From Acinetobacter bouvetii DSM 14964 = CIP 107468 (GTDB lineage Bacteria; Pseudomonadota; Gammaproteobacteria; Pseudomonadales; Moraxellaceae), in assembly GCF_000368865.1 (NCBI RefSeq), contig NZ_KB849729.1, positions 112,001 to 176,000 on the forward strand: a DNA stretch of 64,000 nucleotides. Reading direction: 5' to 3'. Made by a program: the position numbers and the translations under genes. The notes below the pieces were generated by a model that was not told the DNA's origin, ran no database searches, and saw nothing but the letters and a program-made list of their open reading frames with translations. This document shows, piece by piece, positions 52,591 to 61,731 of the stretch (the stretch's first letter is position 1; every line of letters begins with the position of its first letter).

Positions 52591-53405
52591 AGCGTGGAGT
52601 ATCTCGAAAATTCAATAGGATCGTGTGCGCAGATGAGTTCAATAGCCGGCTCAGTTTGCGCTAAATGCTTAATCTTTTCTAAATTGGCTATGCGCTGTTG
52701 ATTGTCTACAGCAAATAAGCGTTCCAGTTGATTGAGTGTTTTCAGGGAATGTCCGCCAGCCAATTCTAAGTGAGAGTAATAGGCATCACCGCAGAAAAAC
52801 AGCCATCCATCCCGCTTGCGGATTGCAATGCCGCAATGCCCGTGAGTATGGCCCGCTAAAGGAATCAGCAGAATATCGTCATTAAACAATTGAAAGCCTT
52901 GCACGCAGTGCAGGTTATGCCAGCTTTCGCCTTGCAGCGGTTCAACAAAGTTCCAGTAACGGTGCTGCTGGAACTGCTGCGGCTTATAACGGGCTTTGCT
53001 TTTGAATGATTTTAGATTGCGCGCGGCGTTATATTCGCTGGACAGCACATGCACGGTAGCCTGAGGGAAATCTGAAATGCCGCCTGCATGATCAAAGTCT
53101 AAATGCGACAGCAGAATGTGCTTCACGTCTTTGGGCTGAAAGCCTAAGCGCTGAATCTGCGCAACCGCTGAAAGTTCTAAATTGTTTTCAATGCGCCCTG
53201 CACGGGCGATGAAGCTGCCTAAACGGGTTTTGGTGTGCAGATAGTCCTGAACGCCCAGTCCAGTATCGACCAAAACTAAGCCTTGATCTGTTTCCAGCAG
53301 CAGGCAATGGCAAATGACTTTAGCTGTAAAGCGGTTTTGCCCGAAAAGCGGACCGCAAACAGGGCACATGGTGCCGCAGTGCAAATGGTGAATATTATAA
53401 ATCAT
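52587..53405 (-). CDS. Metallo-beta-lactamase-fold hydrolase
   Basis: A 272-residue MBL-fold protein, close in layout to AHL-lactonase-like members. The first metal motif is S-H-L-D-F-D-H-A-G-G (His101, Asp103, Asp105, His106), with Asp in place of the second His of the usual H-x-H-x-D-H. A later His is in A-G-H-T-H-G-H, and the bridging Asp is in F-F-C-G-D-A. Several N-terminal Cys/His residues (9-20) are unusual. It has no signal peptide. It is followed without a gap by the phosphatase lipoprotein. A lactonase role is only a family-level possibility. Confidence 0.8.
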   Translation of the reverse strand: MIYNIHHLHCGTMCPVCGPLFGQNRFTAKVICHCLLLETDQGLVLVDTGLGVQDYLHTKTRLGSFIARAGRIENNLELSAVAQIQRLGFQPKDVKHILLSHLDFDHAGGISDFPQATVHVLSSEYNAARNLKSFKSKARYKPQQFQQHRYWNFVEPLQGESWHNLHCVQGFQLFNDDILLIPLAGHTHGHCGIAIRKRDGWLFFCGDAYYSHLELAGGHSLKTLNQLERLFAVDNQQRIANLEKIKHLAQTEPAIELICAHDPIEFSRYSTL

Positions 53406-53506
53406 GATGTCATTTTTATTCGGTTGTCCGGTTATTTATAACTGAGCGGAGGCATTTTCACCAAATTGTATTTGTTTAAGCTTTGCAATGATTCATATTT
53501 CAGGCT

Positions 53507-53533
53507 GAAAAAAAAGCCTGCGCGGAGGCAGGC
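53507..53533 (-). terminator. Minus-strand terminator downstream of peroxiredoxin
   Basis: AGCCTGC and GCAGGCT pair (about 53515-53533). On the minus strand the stem is followed by nine T. It lies about 245 bases past the peroxiredoxin stop, leaving a long 3' region. Confidence 0.75.
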
Positions 53534-53714
53534 TGTGGAGAATCTCAAGACCGGCTCGTCATGCGGTCTGAATTTAGCGCGGTTCAGCCGTCGTATTTAT
53601 AAAAGTTCTCCCTTATTTTAATGGCAGCGTAATTTTTTGCTTTTCTATGCTGTGTACTTCGCTTGTCTTGTGAATATTTAAAAGCAGTGCTTTCAATACT
53701 GCGCACGCCGTTTG

Positions 53715-53759
53715 CCTTGCGCACAAATTAAAAGGAGTCTTGTTAATTTGTGCACAAGG
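53715..53759. repeat. Long inverted repeat, 17-base arms
   Basis: The arm at 53715-53731 (CCTTGCGCACAAATTAA) pairs with 53743-53759 (TTAATTTGTGCACAAGG) with a single mismatch, around an 11-base loop. No T-run follows, so it is not a typical terminator. It starts 17 bases beyond the peroxiredoxin stop codon (minus strand). Confidence 0.8.
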
Positions 53760-53776
53760 GCAGAGCTGTGCTCTGC

Positions 53777-54418
53777 TTATCCTTGCTCAGGCTGGGGCGT
53801 TAAGCGCAAATAGGGCTTAACGGCCTTATAGCCTTTTGGAAAGCGCTGTTTGATTTCTTCTTCATCTTTTAAAGACGGGACAATCACCACATCATCGCCC
53901 TGCTGCCAGTTGGCTGGTGTGGCCACTTTATGGTGATCCGTCAGCTGCAGGGAGTCAACGACGCGCAGAATTTCATTAAAGTTGCGGCCTGTCGATGCCG
54001 GGTAGGTAATAATCAGGCGCACTTTTTTATTCGGATCAATAATCACCAAAGAGCGGACAGTTAAAGTTTCACTGGCATTCGGATGAATGAAATCATACAG
54101 CGTAGAAACTTTACGGTCTTTGTCTGCAATGATCGGGAAATTGACCGTGGTATTTTGTGTTTCATTGATGTCATTGATCCAGCCTTTGTGAGATTCAACA
54201 TCATCCACAGAGAGCGCTATGGCTTTCACGCCGCGTTTAGCAAATTCATCCTGCAGTTTTGCCGTATAGCCCAGCTCTGTGGTGCAGACAGGCGTGTAAT
54301 CGGCGGGATGCGAAAACAAAATGCCCCAGCTGTCTCCGAGGAAGTCATAAAAGCGGATGGCGCCTTCGCTGGATTCCTGTGTGAAATCAGGTGCGGTGTC
54401 TCCTAAGCGTAAACTCAT
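53777..54418 (-). CDS. 1-Cys peroxiredoxin (Prx6-like)
   Basis: A 213-residue peroxiredoxin from ATG 54418 (GAGG eight bases upstream; an in-frame TTG at 54424 is less likely). Peroxidatic Cys45 sits in H-P-A-D-Y-T-P-V-C-T-T-E, with the Thr and a downstream Arg of the active site. Length and the C-terminal extension fit the Prx6 (1-Cys) class, which reduces H2O2 and organic or lipid peroxides. No second catalytic Cys is present. It is monocistronic and divergent from secA. Confidence 0.92.
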   Translation of the reverse strand: MSLRLGDTAPDFTQESSEGAIRFYDFLGDSWGILFSHPADYTPVCTTELGYTAKLQDEFAKRGVKAIALSVDDVESHKGWINDINETQNTTVNFPIIADKDRKVSTLYDFIHPNASETLTVRSLVIIDPNKKVRLIITYPASTGRNFNEILRVVDSLQLTDHHKVATPANWQQGDDVVIVPSLKDEEEIKQRFPKGYKAVKPYLRLTPQPEQG

Positions 54419-54754
54419 TTTCAAGCCTCATAATGCATTGTTGTATGTAGATGTTGTTTAATATGGCGCAGTTTCTTTACTATGAAAAATACTGTTTATG
54501 TATTTCTTTATCTGTAAAGTGAAAATAGAAAATAACGATTCAGTGGGAAAAATCCTGAGAGTCATCGGGCATTTACTGTATCGGCTGTACAAAATTTGCT
54601 ACATTACTTTGCCTTAGGTTCATCGGGCTAGAATGAAAGATCAGACTTTTTTAGCGGCTTTTTGCGCAAAGCCCTTGTACTTCAAATTTCTAGCACCATA
54701 ATAACGACTAAGAAAACTTATTCATTTGACAAGCAAGATTTAGAGAGTCTATTC

Positions 54755-57481
54755 ATGTTGGCAAGTCTGATCGGAGGCATCTTCGGTACTAAAAATGAGC
54801 GCGAACTCAAACGCATGCGTAAAATCGTAGACAAAGTGAATGCGCTCGAGCCGACGATATCTGCACTAAGCGATGCAGACTTATCTGCAAAAACTGAAGA
54901 ATTCAAACAACGTTATAATAAAGGCGAAAGTCTGGATAAGTTGCTTCCAGAAGCGTTTGCTGTCTGCCGTGAAGCGGCTAAGCGCGTGATGGGAATGCGC
55001 CATTATGATGTGCAGCTGATTGGCGGTATTACGCTTCACGAAGGTAAAATTGCAGAAATGCGCACCGGTGAAGGTAAAACCCTGATGGGTACGCTGGCTT
55101 GCTATTTGAATGCCATCAGCGGTGAAGGCGTGCACGTGATTACCGTGAACGATTATTTGGCGCAGCGCGATGCTGAACTGAACCGCCCGCTGTTTGAATT
55201 TTTGGGTTTAAGCATCGGCATTATTTATTCCATGCAGGATCCGACTGAAAAAGCGCAGGCTTACCGTGCGGATATCACCTACGGGACCAATAATGAATTC
55301 GGTTTCGACTATCTGCGTGACAACATGGTGTTCTCGCTGGCAGAGAAAAAACAGCGCGGCCTGACTTATGCCATTATCGATGAGGTCGATTCGATCCTGA
55401 TTGATGAAGCGCGCACGCCGCTGATCATTTCAGGGCAAAGTGAAGATTCTTCACAGCTGTATGCCGCAATCAACTCCATTCCGCCGACACTGCATCCGCA
55501 AAAAGAAGAGAAAGTGCCGGATGGCGGCCATTTCTGGATTGATGAAAAGCAGCGCACCGTTGAAATGACCGAAATCGGCTATGAAACTGTTGAAGACGCT
55601 TTAATTCAAATGGGCTTGCTGGCGGAAGGTGAGAGCCTGTATTCATCTGCCAATTTGAACCTTGTGCATCATGTGTCTGCGGCCATCCGCGCGCACTACC
55701 TGTATCAGCGCAATGTGCATTACATCATTCATGATGGTGAAGTGATTATTGTTGATGAAAACACCGGGCGTACCATGCCGGGCCGCCGCTGGTCAGAAGG
55801 CTTGCATCAAGCGGTGGAAGCGAAGGAAGGCCTGGAAATTCAGCCGGAAAACCAAACGCTGGCCACCACAACTTTCCAGAACTATTTCCGTCTATACAAA
55901 AAGCTTTCAGGCATGACCGGCACAGCGGATACCGAAGCTGCCGAAATGAAAGAAATTTACGGTTTGGATGTGGTGCTGATTCCAACGCACCGCCCAATGA
56001 TCCGTAAAGATGAGAACGATTTAATTTATTTGAACCGCAACGGTAAATACAACGCGATTATTCAAGAAATTCAGCGTGTGCATGAAGAGGGTGTTGCGCC
56101 AATCCTGATTGGTACGGCAACTATTGAAGCGTCTGAAATTTTGTCTGATAAATTAAAAGAAGCAGGCATTGCGCACGAAGTATTGAACGCCAAGCAGCAT
56201 GAGCGTGAAGCGGATATTATTGCACAGGCAGGTTCACCGCGCGCAGTGACGATCGCCACCAACATGGCGGGCCGCGGTACGGATATTCTGCTCGGCGGCA
56301 ACTGGAAAGCCAAACTGGCTAAAATTGAAGCGCCAACGGCTGAAGATGAAGCGCGCTTGAAAGCTGAGTGGGAACAAAATCATGAAATGGTTTTGAACTC
56401 AGGCGGCCTGCATATTATCGGTTCTGAGCGTCATGAATCACGCCGTATCGATAACCAGCTTCGCGGCCGTGCCGGCCGTCAAGGCGACCCAGGTGTTTCG
56501 CGTTTCTATTTATCGCTTGAAGATGACTTGATGCGTATTTTCGCCGGTGACCGCGTGGTTGCTATGATGCGCGCCATGGGCTTGCAAGAAGATGAAGCGA
56601 TTGAGCACAAAATGGTGTCGCGCTCAATTGAAAATGCGCAGCGCAAAGTTGAAGCGCGCAACTTTGACATCCGTAAGAACTTGTTGAAATACGATGATGT
56701 GAATAATGAACAGCGTAAAATTATTTACTCGCAGCGTGATGATGTTTTGGCTGAAAACTCATTGCAGGAATATATTGATGAAATGATCCGTGATGTGATG
56801 AAAGGCGTGATTGAAGTTTATGTGCCGCCTGAATCCATTCATGATCAGTGGGACATTAATGGCCTGGAAAGCGCTTTGCGCGAAGACTTGGCGATTGATT
56901 TGCCGATCAGTGAGTGGCTGGAAAATGACCGCCGCTTAGACGAAGAAGGTTTGGTTGCGCGCATTACGGATGAAGTTTTGTCACGCTATCATAGCCGCCG
57001 TGAGCAAATGGGCGCAGAATCTTCTGCGCAGCTGGAACGGTATTTTGTGCTGAACTCACTGGACCGCCACTGGAAAGAGCACTTGGCTGCCATGGATTAC
57101 CTGCGTCAGGGCATTCATTTGCGCGGCTATGCACAAAAGAATCCAGAGCAGGAATATAAGAAAGAAGCATTTAATCTGTTTGTGAACATGCTTGCAGTTA
57201 TTAAATCGGACGTGGTGACTGATTTGTCACGCGTTCATGTGCCAACTGCTGAAGAGCTGGCAGAGATGGAAGCGCAGAAGCAGGCTCAGGCGGATGCTAT
57301 GCAGCTGAATCTGTCGCATGCAGAATTTGACAGCTTATTGGCTGATGATTTATCTGCTGAAGTTGATGCGCAATTTACACCTGTACACGGCAATCAATTG
57401 GTTGAAGCGCCGGAAAGCCGCAACTCGCCATGCCCTTGCGGTTCAGGCCTGAAATATAAGCAGTGCCATGGTAAAATTTAA
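54755..57481 (+). CDS. secA: Preprotein translocase ATPase SecA
   Basis: A 908-residue motor that pushes unfolded preproteins through SecYEG. From ATG 54755 it starts [12 protein letters not shown], the usual N-terminus; the frame is open upstream to 54662 but that part is not SecA-like. Walker A M-R-T-G-E-G-K-T is near 105, the DEAD-type motif I-D-E-V-D-S-I near 210, and the second motor domain has [12 protein letters not shown]. The C-terminal zinc/SecB-binding motif [14 protein letters not shown] is intact. A 22-codon frame upstream (54633-54701) could be a leader. Confidence 0.97.
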   Translation: MLASLIGGIFGTKNERELKRMRKIVDKVNALEPTISALSDADLSAKTEEFKQRYNKGESLDKLLPEAFAVCREAAKRVMGMRHYDVQLIGGITLHEGKIAEMRTGEGKTLMGTLACYLNAISGEGVHVITVNDYLAQRDAELNRPLFEFLGLSIGIIYSMQDPTEKAQAYRADITYGTNNEFGFDYLRDNMVFSLAEKKQRGLTYAIIDEVDSILIDEARTPLIISGQSEDSSQLYAAINSIPPTLHPQKEEKVPDGGHFWIDEKQRTVEMTEIGYETVEDALIQMGLLAEGESLYSSANLNLVHHVSAAIRAHYLYQRNVHYIIHDGEVIIVDENTGRTMPGRRWSEGLHQAVEAKEGLEIQPENQTLATTTFQNYFRLYKKLSGMTGTADTEAAEMKEIYGLDVVLIPTHRPMIRKDENDLIYLNRNGKYNAIIQEIQRVHEEGVAPILIGTATIEASEILSDKLKEAGIAHEVLNAKQHEREADIIAQAGSPRAVTIATNMAGRGTDILLGGNWKAKLAKIEAPTAEDEARLKAEWEQNHEMVLNSGGLHIIGSERHESRRIDNQLRGRAGRQGDPGVSRFYLSLEDDLMRIFAGDRVVAMMRAMGLQEDEAIEHKMVSRSIENAQRKVEARNFDIRKNLLKYDDVNNEQRKIIYSQRDDVLAENSLQEYIDEMIRDVMKGVIEVYVPPESIHDQWDINGLESALREDLAIDLPISEWLENDRRLDEEGLVARITDEVLSRYHSRREQMGAESSAQLERYFVLNSLDRHWKEHLAAMDYLRQGIHLRGYAQKNPEQEYKKEAFNLFVNMLAVIKSDVVTDLSRVHVPTAEELAEMEAQKQAQADAMQLNLSHAEFDSLLADDLSAEVDAQFTPVHGNQLVEAPESRNSPCPCGSGLKYKQCHGKI

Positions 57482-57494
57482 CGAATGACTGCCT

Positions 57495-57520
57495 AAATCA
57501 GAGCCGAAAGGCTCTGATTT
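57495..57520 (+). terminator. Terminator of secA
   Basis: AAATCAGAGCC pairs with GGCTCTGATTT around GAAA, 14 bases past the stop. Confidence 0.88.
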
Positions 57521-57620
57521 ATTTTGTGGCATAAGTTTTTCAGCCTGTGAATAGTATTTGCAGTTCGCTGAATTAAGTGTTATTTAGTTTCAGATTGATA
57601 ATTGGAAAACGGAACCGACA

Positions 57621-57974
57621 ATGAAAAAAGTATTACAGCCGTTGATGATTGCTCTGCTTGCAATGCCTGTATTTGCAGCTGCGAATACACAGACCTCTAC
57701 ACCGGAAAAAGTAAAGCAGGCCATAGGCGCGCAAACTGCTCAAGCTCAAGTCGGAGCTGATGGCCAGGTGACCATTGCCAGTCCGCGTACAGGTATCAAA
57801 TATACTTTTGCTAATCCAAACCGCCCGATTGTGATGCAGACTGCAAAAATTGCTGCGGCGAATTCAGCAAATGCAGACCGCATTGTTGCATCCAACCCAG
57901 CATTGTCTGATGCAAGCCAGCAAAAAGCGAAACAAGCGCTGCTGAACGAAGCGGGACAGCTGGCGCGTAATTGA
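57621..57974 (+). CDS. Small periplasmic protein, unknown function
   Basis: A 117-residue protein with a signal peptide (M-K-K-V-L then a hydrophobic core, cut after P-V-F-A-A-A). The mature part is about 95 residues, Ala/Gln/Asn-rich, with a central strand-like T-I-A-S-P-R-T-G-I-K-Y-T-F-A-N-P and a helical Ala-rich C-terminus. It has no cysteines. No family was recognised. It has its own terminator (57992-58020), and the gap after secA suggests its own promoter. Confidence 0.7.
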   Translation: MKKVLQPLMIALLAMPVFAAANTQTSTPEKVKQAIGAQTAQAQVGADGQVTIASPRTGIKYTFANPNRPIVMQTAKIAAANSANADRIVASNPALSDASQQKAKQALLNEAGQLARN

Positions 57975-57991
57975 TATCTTCTGCATGCTTT

Positions 57992-58020
57992 AAAAAACCA
58001 GCCAGCCGGCTGGTTTTTTT
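57992..58020 (+). terminator. Terminator of the small periplasmic protein gene
   Basis: AACCAGCC and GGCTGGTT form a GC-rich stem near 57996-58015, followed by TTTTTTT. Confidence 0.9.
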
Positions 58021-58131
58021 ATCGAAAAGGATGGCATAAGAAAAATGGCCTTAAACTAGGCAGGCGCTCGATTTTTTGTGTATTTTGCTCTAAGCTGTAT
58101 TTTTTCTGACAAACTGAATTGGAAATTTAAA

Positions 58132-59352
58132 ATGGCAGTTGGTGACGTATCTATGCCGCAAATGCATGCGGTGAAAGGTGTAAAAATTGGTTCGGCAGAA
58201 GCGTATGTGCGCTATCAGAACCGACGTGACCTGGTTGTTTTTGAATTTTCACCAGGCACTAATGTTGCAGGCGTATTTACACAGAATGCATTTTGCGCAG
58301 CGCCGGTACGTGTCTGCAAAAAGCATTTGGAAATGGGCAATCCCCGTTATTTGGTCATTAATACCGGTAATGCGAATGCCGGAACGGGTGCCTTAGGTAT
58401 GGAAAATGCCAAAGCGACTTGTTTTAAATTGGCTGAGCTGGCTCATGTTGAACCGTTTGAGATTTTACCTTTTTCAACAGGGGTGATTGGCGAGCAGCTG
58501 CCGATTGACCGCTTGATTCAAGGCTTGCAACCTGCTTTGAATACACTGAATGAAAGTTCTTGGACTGATGCTGCAGAAGGCATCATGACCACGGATACGA
58601 CCCCTAAAGGCGCATCTGAACTGTTTGAGCTGGATGGTGTAACGTACACCATTACAGGCATTTCGAAAGGCGCAGGCATGATCCGCCCGAATATGGCGAC
58701 CATGCTGAGCTATGTTGCAACAGATGCGCCGATCAGCCGTGAGTTGGTGCAGCAGCTGCTTAAAGATGCCGTGAATGTTTCTTTCAACCGCATTACCATT
58801 GATGGCGATACATCAACCAATGACTCCTGTATTTTTGCAGCAACAGGCCAGGCGGGCGGTATAGAGATCAGTTCAACGGGCGATGCCCGCTATGCAGCGG
58901 TTGCAGAGGTGTTGACGCGTGTCATGAAACGTCTGGCGCAATTGATTGTCCGTGATGGGGAAGGCGCGACTAAATTCATTACCGTCGCTGTAGAAGGCGG
59001 CGGCAATACCCAAGAGTGCTGTGATGTGGCCTACAGCATCGCGCATTCGCCATTGGTGAAAACAGCGTTGTTTGCATCAGATCCAAACTGGGGCCGTATT
59101 TTAGCGGCCATTGGCTATGCCGGCGTGCCGGAGCTGAATGTAGAAAATATTCAGGTGCGGCTGGGGGATGTGCAAATTTGCAAAGATGGCGGAGCCGCAG
59201 CGGATTATACGGAAGAAGCTGGCGCACGTGAGATGGAGAAATCCGAGATCACCATTCGTGTCGATTTAGGGCGGGGCGAGGCGAAAGATACGGTCTATAC
59301 CTGTGACCTTTCCTATGATTATGTGAAAATCAATGCGGATTACCGCTCTTAA
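58132..59352 (+). CDS. argJ: Glutamate N-acetyltransferase / amino-acid acetyltransferase
   Basis: A 406-residue enzyme of the arginine acetyl cycle, moving acetyl from N-acetylornithine to glutamate. The self-cleavage site is the Ala-Thr bond in P-N-M-A-T-M-L near 186-192, whose Thr becomes the N-terminal nucleophile of the beta chain. N-T-G-N-A-N-A-G-T-G near 85 and the T-T-D-T-T-P-K region near 150 are conserved. The start at ATG 58132 gives M-A-V-G-D-V; the longer frame from 58078 is not family-like. Whether it also accepts acetyl-CoA (bifunctional) cannot be seen. Confidence 0.95.
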   Translation: MAVGDVSMPQMHAVKGVKIGSAEAYVRYQNRRDLVVFEFSPGTNVAGVFTQNAFCAAPVRVCKKHLEMGNPRYLVINTGNANAGTGALGMENAKATCFKLAELAHVEPFEILPFSTGVIGEQLPIDRLIQGLQPALNTLNESSWTDAAEGIMTTDTTPKGASELFELDGVTYTITGISKGAGMIRPNMATMLSYVATDAPISRELVQQLLKDAVNVSFNRITIDGDTSTNDSCIFAATGQAGGIEISSTGDARYAAVAEVLTRVMKRLAQLIVRDGEGATKFITVAVEGGGNTQECCDVAYSIAHSPLVKTALFASDPNWGRILAAIGYAGVPELNVENIQVRLGDVQICKDGGAAADYTEEAGAREMEKSEITIRVDLGRGEAKDTVYTCDLSYDYVKINADYRS

Positions 59353-59369
59353 GCAGTTAAAGATTTTTT

Positions 59370-59396
59370 AAAGCCTCCATCGCGAGGCTTTTTTAT
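59370..59396 (+). terminator. Terminator of argJ
   Basis: AAAGCCTC pairs with GAGGCTTT around CATCGC, followed by a T-run, 18 bases past the stop. Confidence 0.88.
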
Positions 59397-59506
59397 AACG
59401 GATACTTTTGAATGACTGGTCAAAAAGCTTAACCGTTATTTCAGGCCGGTAAATTGGGTAGAGTCCACCGCATAGGCTGGGCATGAAGGATAGAGAAGAT
59501 TTTGTT

Positions 59507-60574
59507 ATGAGTGATGCGAACAATTTAATTGCCAATGAAGCAAAAACCATTGTGCAGGCGCATTTAGACCGTTTGGGTGAGGCAAAAGAACATCTTTTGA
59601 CGGAAGAAGCCAAGCTTGAAAAATTTGAATTGATCAAAGCTGAATTAAAAAAACGCAATGCTGTCCTTGTCGCTCATTATTATTGCGACCCAGAAGTGCA
59701 GGAGCTGGCTGAGCTGACTGGCGGCTGCGTTTCAGACTCATTGGAAATGGCGCGTTTTGGCCGTGATCATCCGGCGACAACCTTGGTGGTTGCTGGTGTG
59801 AAGTTTATGGGTGAAACCTCAAAAATTTTATCGCCAGAAAAAACAGTGCTGATGCCAACGCTAGAAGCAACCTGTTCATTGGATCTAGGCTGCCCGGTGG
59901 ATGAATTTACCCAGTTTTGCGATGCACGCCCAGATTATACTGTTGTGGTGTATGCCAATACCTCGGCGGCTGTTAAAGCGCGCGCGGATTGGGTTGTGAC
60001 CTCCAGCTGCGCAGTTGAAATTGTGGAGCACTTGGATAGTCTGGGTGAAAAAATTATTTGGGCGCCCGATCAGCATTTGGGACGCTATATTCAGAAGAAA
60101 ACTGGCGCTGATATGCTGTTATGGGATGGCGCCTGTATTGTGCATGAAGAATTCCGCGCGCGCGGCATTGCCAATATGAAAGCGCTGTATCCAGATGCGG
60201 CCGTTCTGGTGCATCCAGAATCGCCAGAATCAGTGGTCGACATAGCAGATGCCGTCGGCAGCACATCTCAGCTAATCAAAGCAGCGCAGGCTTTGCCGCA
60301 TGAGCGTTTAATCGTAGCGACAGACCGAGGCATTTTTTACAAGATGCAGCAGGCGGTGCCGGATAAGATTCTGATTGAGGCGCCAACAGCCGGTGAGGGG
60401 GCAACGTGCCGTTCTTGTGCGCATTGCCCGTGGATGGCAATGAATGAATTAGACGGCATTTTGCAGGTTTTGCAGCGCGGCGATCAGGAAATATTCGTTG
60501 ATCCTGCACTGGCTGAACGCGCGAAACTGCCTTTAGACCGCATGCTGAACTTCAGCGCGGGTTTAAAACGCTGA
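59507..60574 (+). CDS. nadA: Quinolinate synthase
   Basis: A 355-residue [4Fe-4S] enzyme that condenses iminoaspartate with DHAP to quinolinate for NAD synthesis. [10 protein letters not shown] near 55 and the cluster cysteines in [17 protein letters not shown] and [10 protein letters not shown] mark the family. ATG 59507 (M-S-D-A-N-N) is preferred; ATG 59483 is in frame eight codons earlier with no clearly better ribosome site. It is monocistronic. No nadB or nadC is adjacent. Confidence 0.95.
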   Translation: MSDANNLIANEAKTIVQAHLDRLGEAKEHLLTEEAKLEKFELIKAELKKRNAVLVAHYYCDPEVQELAELTGGCVSDSLEMARFGRDHPATTLVVAGVKFMGETSKILSPEKTVLMPTLEATCSLDLGCPVDEFTQFCDARPDYTVVVYANTSAAVKARADWVVTSSCAVEIVEHLDSLGEKIIWAPDQHLGRYIQKKTGADMLLWDGACIVHEEFRARGIANMKALYPDAAVLVHPESPESVVDIADAVGSTSQLIKAAQALPHERLIVATDRGIFYKMQQAVPDKILIEAPTAGEGATCRSCAHCPWMAMNELDGILQVLQRGDQEIFVDPALAERAKLPLDRMLNFSAGLKR

Positions 60575-60652
60575 AAGTTGATTAAAAAATGCTTAAAATG
60601 CTTGATAAATAAGCGGTTGAAGCGTTTTTTTAACTTTTTTTAAATATAGGTG

Positions 60653-60681
60653 TTGACGTCCTTGGGCGTCGCGCCTAAAAT
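60653..60681 (+). promoter_or_regulatory. Strong promoter of the tRNA operon
   Basis: TTGACG (60653-60658) and TAAAAT (60676-60681) are exactly 17 bases apart. An AT-rich UP-like stretch precedes them, and a GC-rich discriminator (GCACCCCG) follows, typical of stringently controlled stable-RNA promoters. Confidence 0.85.
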
Positions 60682-60726
60682 GCACCCCGTACCGAACGAG
60701 ATGTTCGATACGAAGCTGAGATGAAT

Positions 60727-60803
60727 CGGAGCATAGCACAGCCTGGTAGTGCACCTGGTTTGGGACCAGGGGGTCGTAGGTTCGAATCCTACTGCTCCGA
60801 CCA
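60727..60803 (+). tRNA. tRNA-Pro (UGG), copy 1
   Basis: A 77-base cloverleaf with encoded CCA. Acceptor stem CGGAGCA / TGCTCCG. The anticodon loop TTTGGGA gives anticodon TGG, and the T-loop is GGTTCGAATCC. Identical to the copy at 61050-61126. Confidence 0.97.
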
Positions 60804-60850
60804 ATTCTTCAAGGCAATATAATCGCATGATATTTTATATCATCGAGCAT

Positions 60851-60927
60851 GCGCCTGTAGCTCAGTTGGATAGAGCATCCGCCTTCTAAGCGGATGGTCA
60901 CAGGTTCGAATCCTGTCAGGCGCGCCA
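60851..60927 (+). tRNA. tRNA-Arg (UCU)
   Basis: A 77-base cloverleaf with encoded CCA. Acceptor stem GCGCCTG / CAGGCGC. The anticodon loop CTTCTAA gives anticodon TCT. Second gene of the operon. Confidence 0.97.
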
Positions 60928-60969
60928 TTTTTGGCTTGCTTGATATTTAGAATCTAAAAGCGATGTAAC

Positions 60970-61046
60970 GGTGGATGTAGCTCAGTTGGTAGAGCCCCGG
61001 ATTGTGATTCCGGTTGTCGTGGGTTCGAGTCCCATCATTCACCCCA
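60970..61046 (+). tRNA. tRNA-His (GUG)
   Basis: Acceptor stem GTGGATG / CATTCAC, with an extra G at 60970 opposite C73, the G-1 hallmark of tRNA-His. The anticodon loop TTGTGAT gives anticodon GTG. CCA is encoded. Confidence 0.96.
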
Positions 61047-61049
61047 ATT

Positions 61050-61126
61050 CGGAGCATAGCACAGCCTGGTAGTGCACCTGGTTTGGGACCAGGGGGTCGT
61101 AGGTTCGAATCCTACTGCTCCGACCA
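61050..61126 (+). tRNA. tRNA-Pro (UGG), copy 2
   Basis: Identical over all 77 bases to 60727-60803. It begins only 3 bases after the encoded CCA of tRNA-His and closes the four-gene operon. Confidence 0.97.
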
Positions 61127-61153
61127 CTTTTAAGAAGTGGTCAAGTAAAGATG

Positions 61154-61173
61154 CCGCGTTAAGCGGTTTTTTT
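61154..61173 (+). terminator. Terminator of the tRNA operon
   Basis: CCGCGTTAAGCGG forms a short stem with a TTTTTTT run, 28 bases after the last tRNA. Confidence 0.75.
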
Positions 61174-61202
61174 ATGCCTGAAATTTGGCAATTCCCGGAT
61201 TA

Positions 61203-61232
61203 AAAAAAGCCTCCTGTTTAGGAGGCTTTTTT
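61203..61232 (-). terminator. Terminator of the yfiRNB operon
   Basis: AAAAGCCTCC and GGAGGCTTTT pair around TGTTTA (61205-61231) with T-runs on both strands. It lies 12 bases beyond the yfiB stop. Confidence 0.9.
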
Positions 61233-61244
61233 CTTACGTATTAA

Positions 61245-61727
61245 TTAAGGAATAATCGTCACGTTTACTCTTCGGTTTTGCGCACGATGCTCTTCAGTGT
61301 CATTGCTGACCAGAGGGAGGTCGGAACCGCGGCCAATCGTCTGAATATTGTCTGCTTTAAACCCGTGCGCTAAAAATACATTGGCTACGCTCTGCGCGCG
61401 CTTTTCCGACAGCAATAAATTATAGCTGGCTTGGCCAATATTATCGGTGTGGCCGACAAATTTAACTTTCACCAAATTGTATTGCTGCAATTGATTGGAA
61501 AGCGTAATGAGCCGCTCTTGCTGGTGTTCTTTGATTTGATAATCATCAAAATTAAACAGCAGGTGTTCAGGCAATGCTAAAGTCCAGCCATCCTGGGTGA
61601 GCGTAAAGCCCTCTTTTTTTAGCATTTTTGCTTGCTTATAGCTGAGATTTCCTAAACTCATGCATGCGCTTAAAATTGCGCTTAACGTCAGAATGAAACA
61701 AGCAGTAGCTGCTTTTTTAAACATGGT
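61245..61727 (-). CDS. yfiB: YfiB-like OmpA-family outer-membrane lipoprotein
   Basis: A 160-residue lipoprotein from ATG 61727: signal peptide with lipobox L-S-A-C (Cys21), a short linker, then an OmpA C-terminal peptidoglycan-binding domain (V-G-H-T-D-N-I-G near 95-102; S-E-K-R-A-Q-S-V; A-Q-N-R-R-V). In Pseudomonas aeruginosa, YfiB at the outer membrane sequesters YfiR under cell-wall stress and so releases YfiN. Gene order yfiR-yfiN-yfiB and the 4-base gap to yfiN support the same role. An upstream in-frame start (61772) lies inside yfiN and is unlikely. Confidence 0.85.
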   Translation of the reverse strand, partial: TMFKKAATACFILTLSAILSACMSLGNLSYKQAKMLKKEGFTLTQDGWTLALPEHLLFNFDDYQIKEHQQERLITLSNQLQQYNLVKVKFVGHTDNIGQASYNLLLSEKRAQSVANVFLAHGFKADNIQTIGRGSDLPLVSNDTEEHRAQNRRVNVTIIP

Positions 61728-61731
61728 GTGC

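Larger units (their letters stand above)
53406..53776. other. Intergenic region between MBL-fold and peroxiredoxin genes
   Basis: About 370 bases without a credible gene. It contains the two hairpins annotated separately at 53507-53533 and 53715-53759. The middle part, about 53540-53710, shows no recognised feature. Confidence 0.4.

Noticed and set aside
54662..54754. 31-residue N-terminal extension of SecA
   Set aside because: Not SecA-like; the family N-terminus begins at the ATG at 54755.
60640..60828. Minus-strand 62-codon frame across tRNA-Pro copy 1
   Set aside because: It is antisense to a clear tRNA gene and its promoter; such frames are common artefacts over tRNAs.
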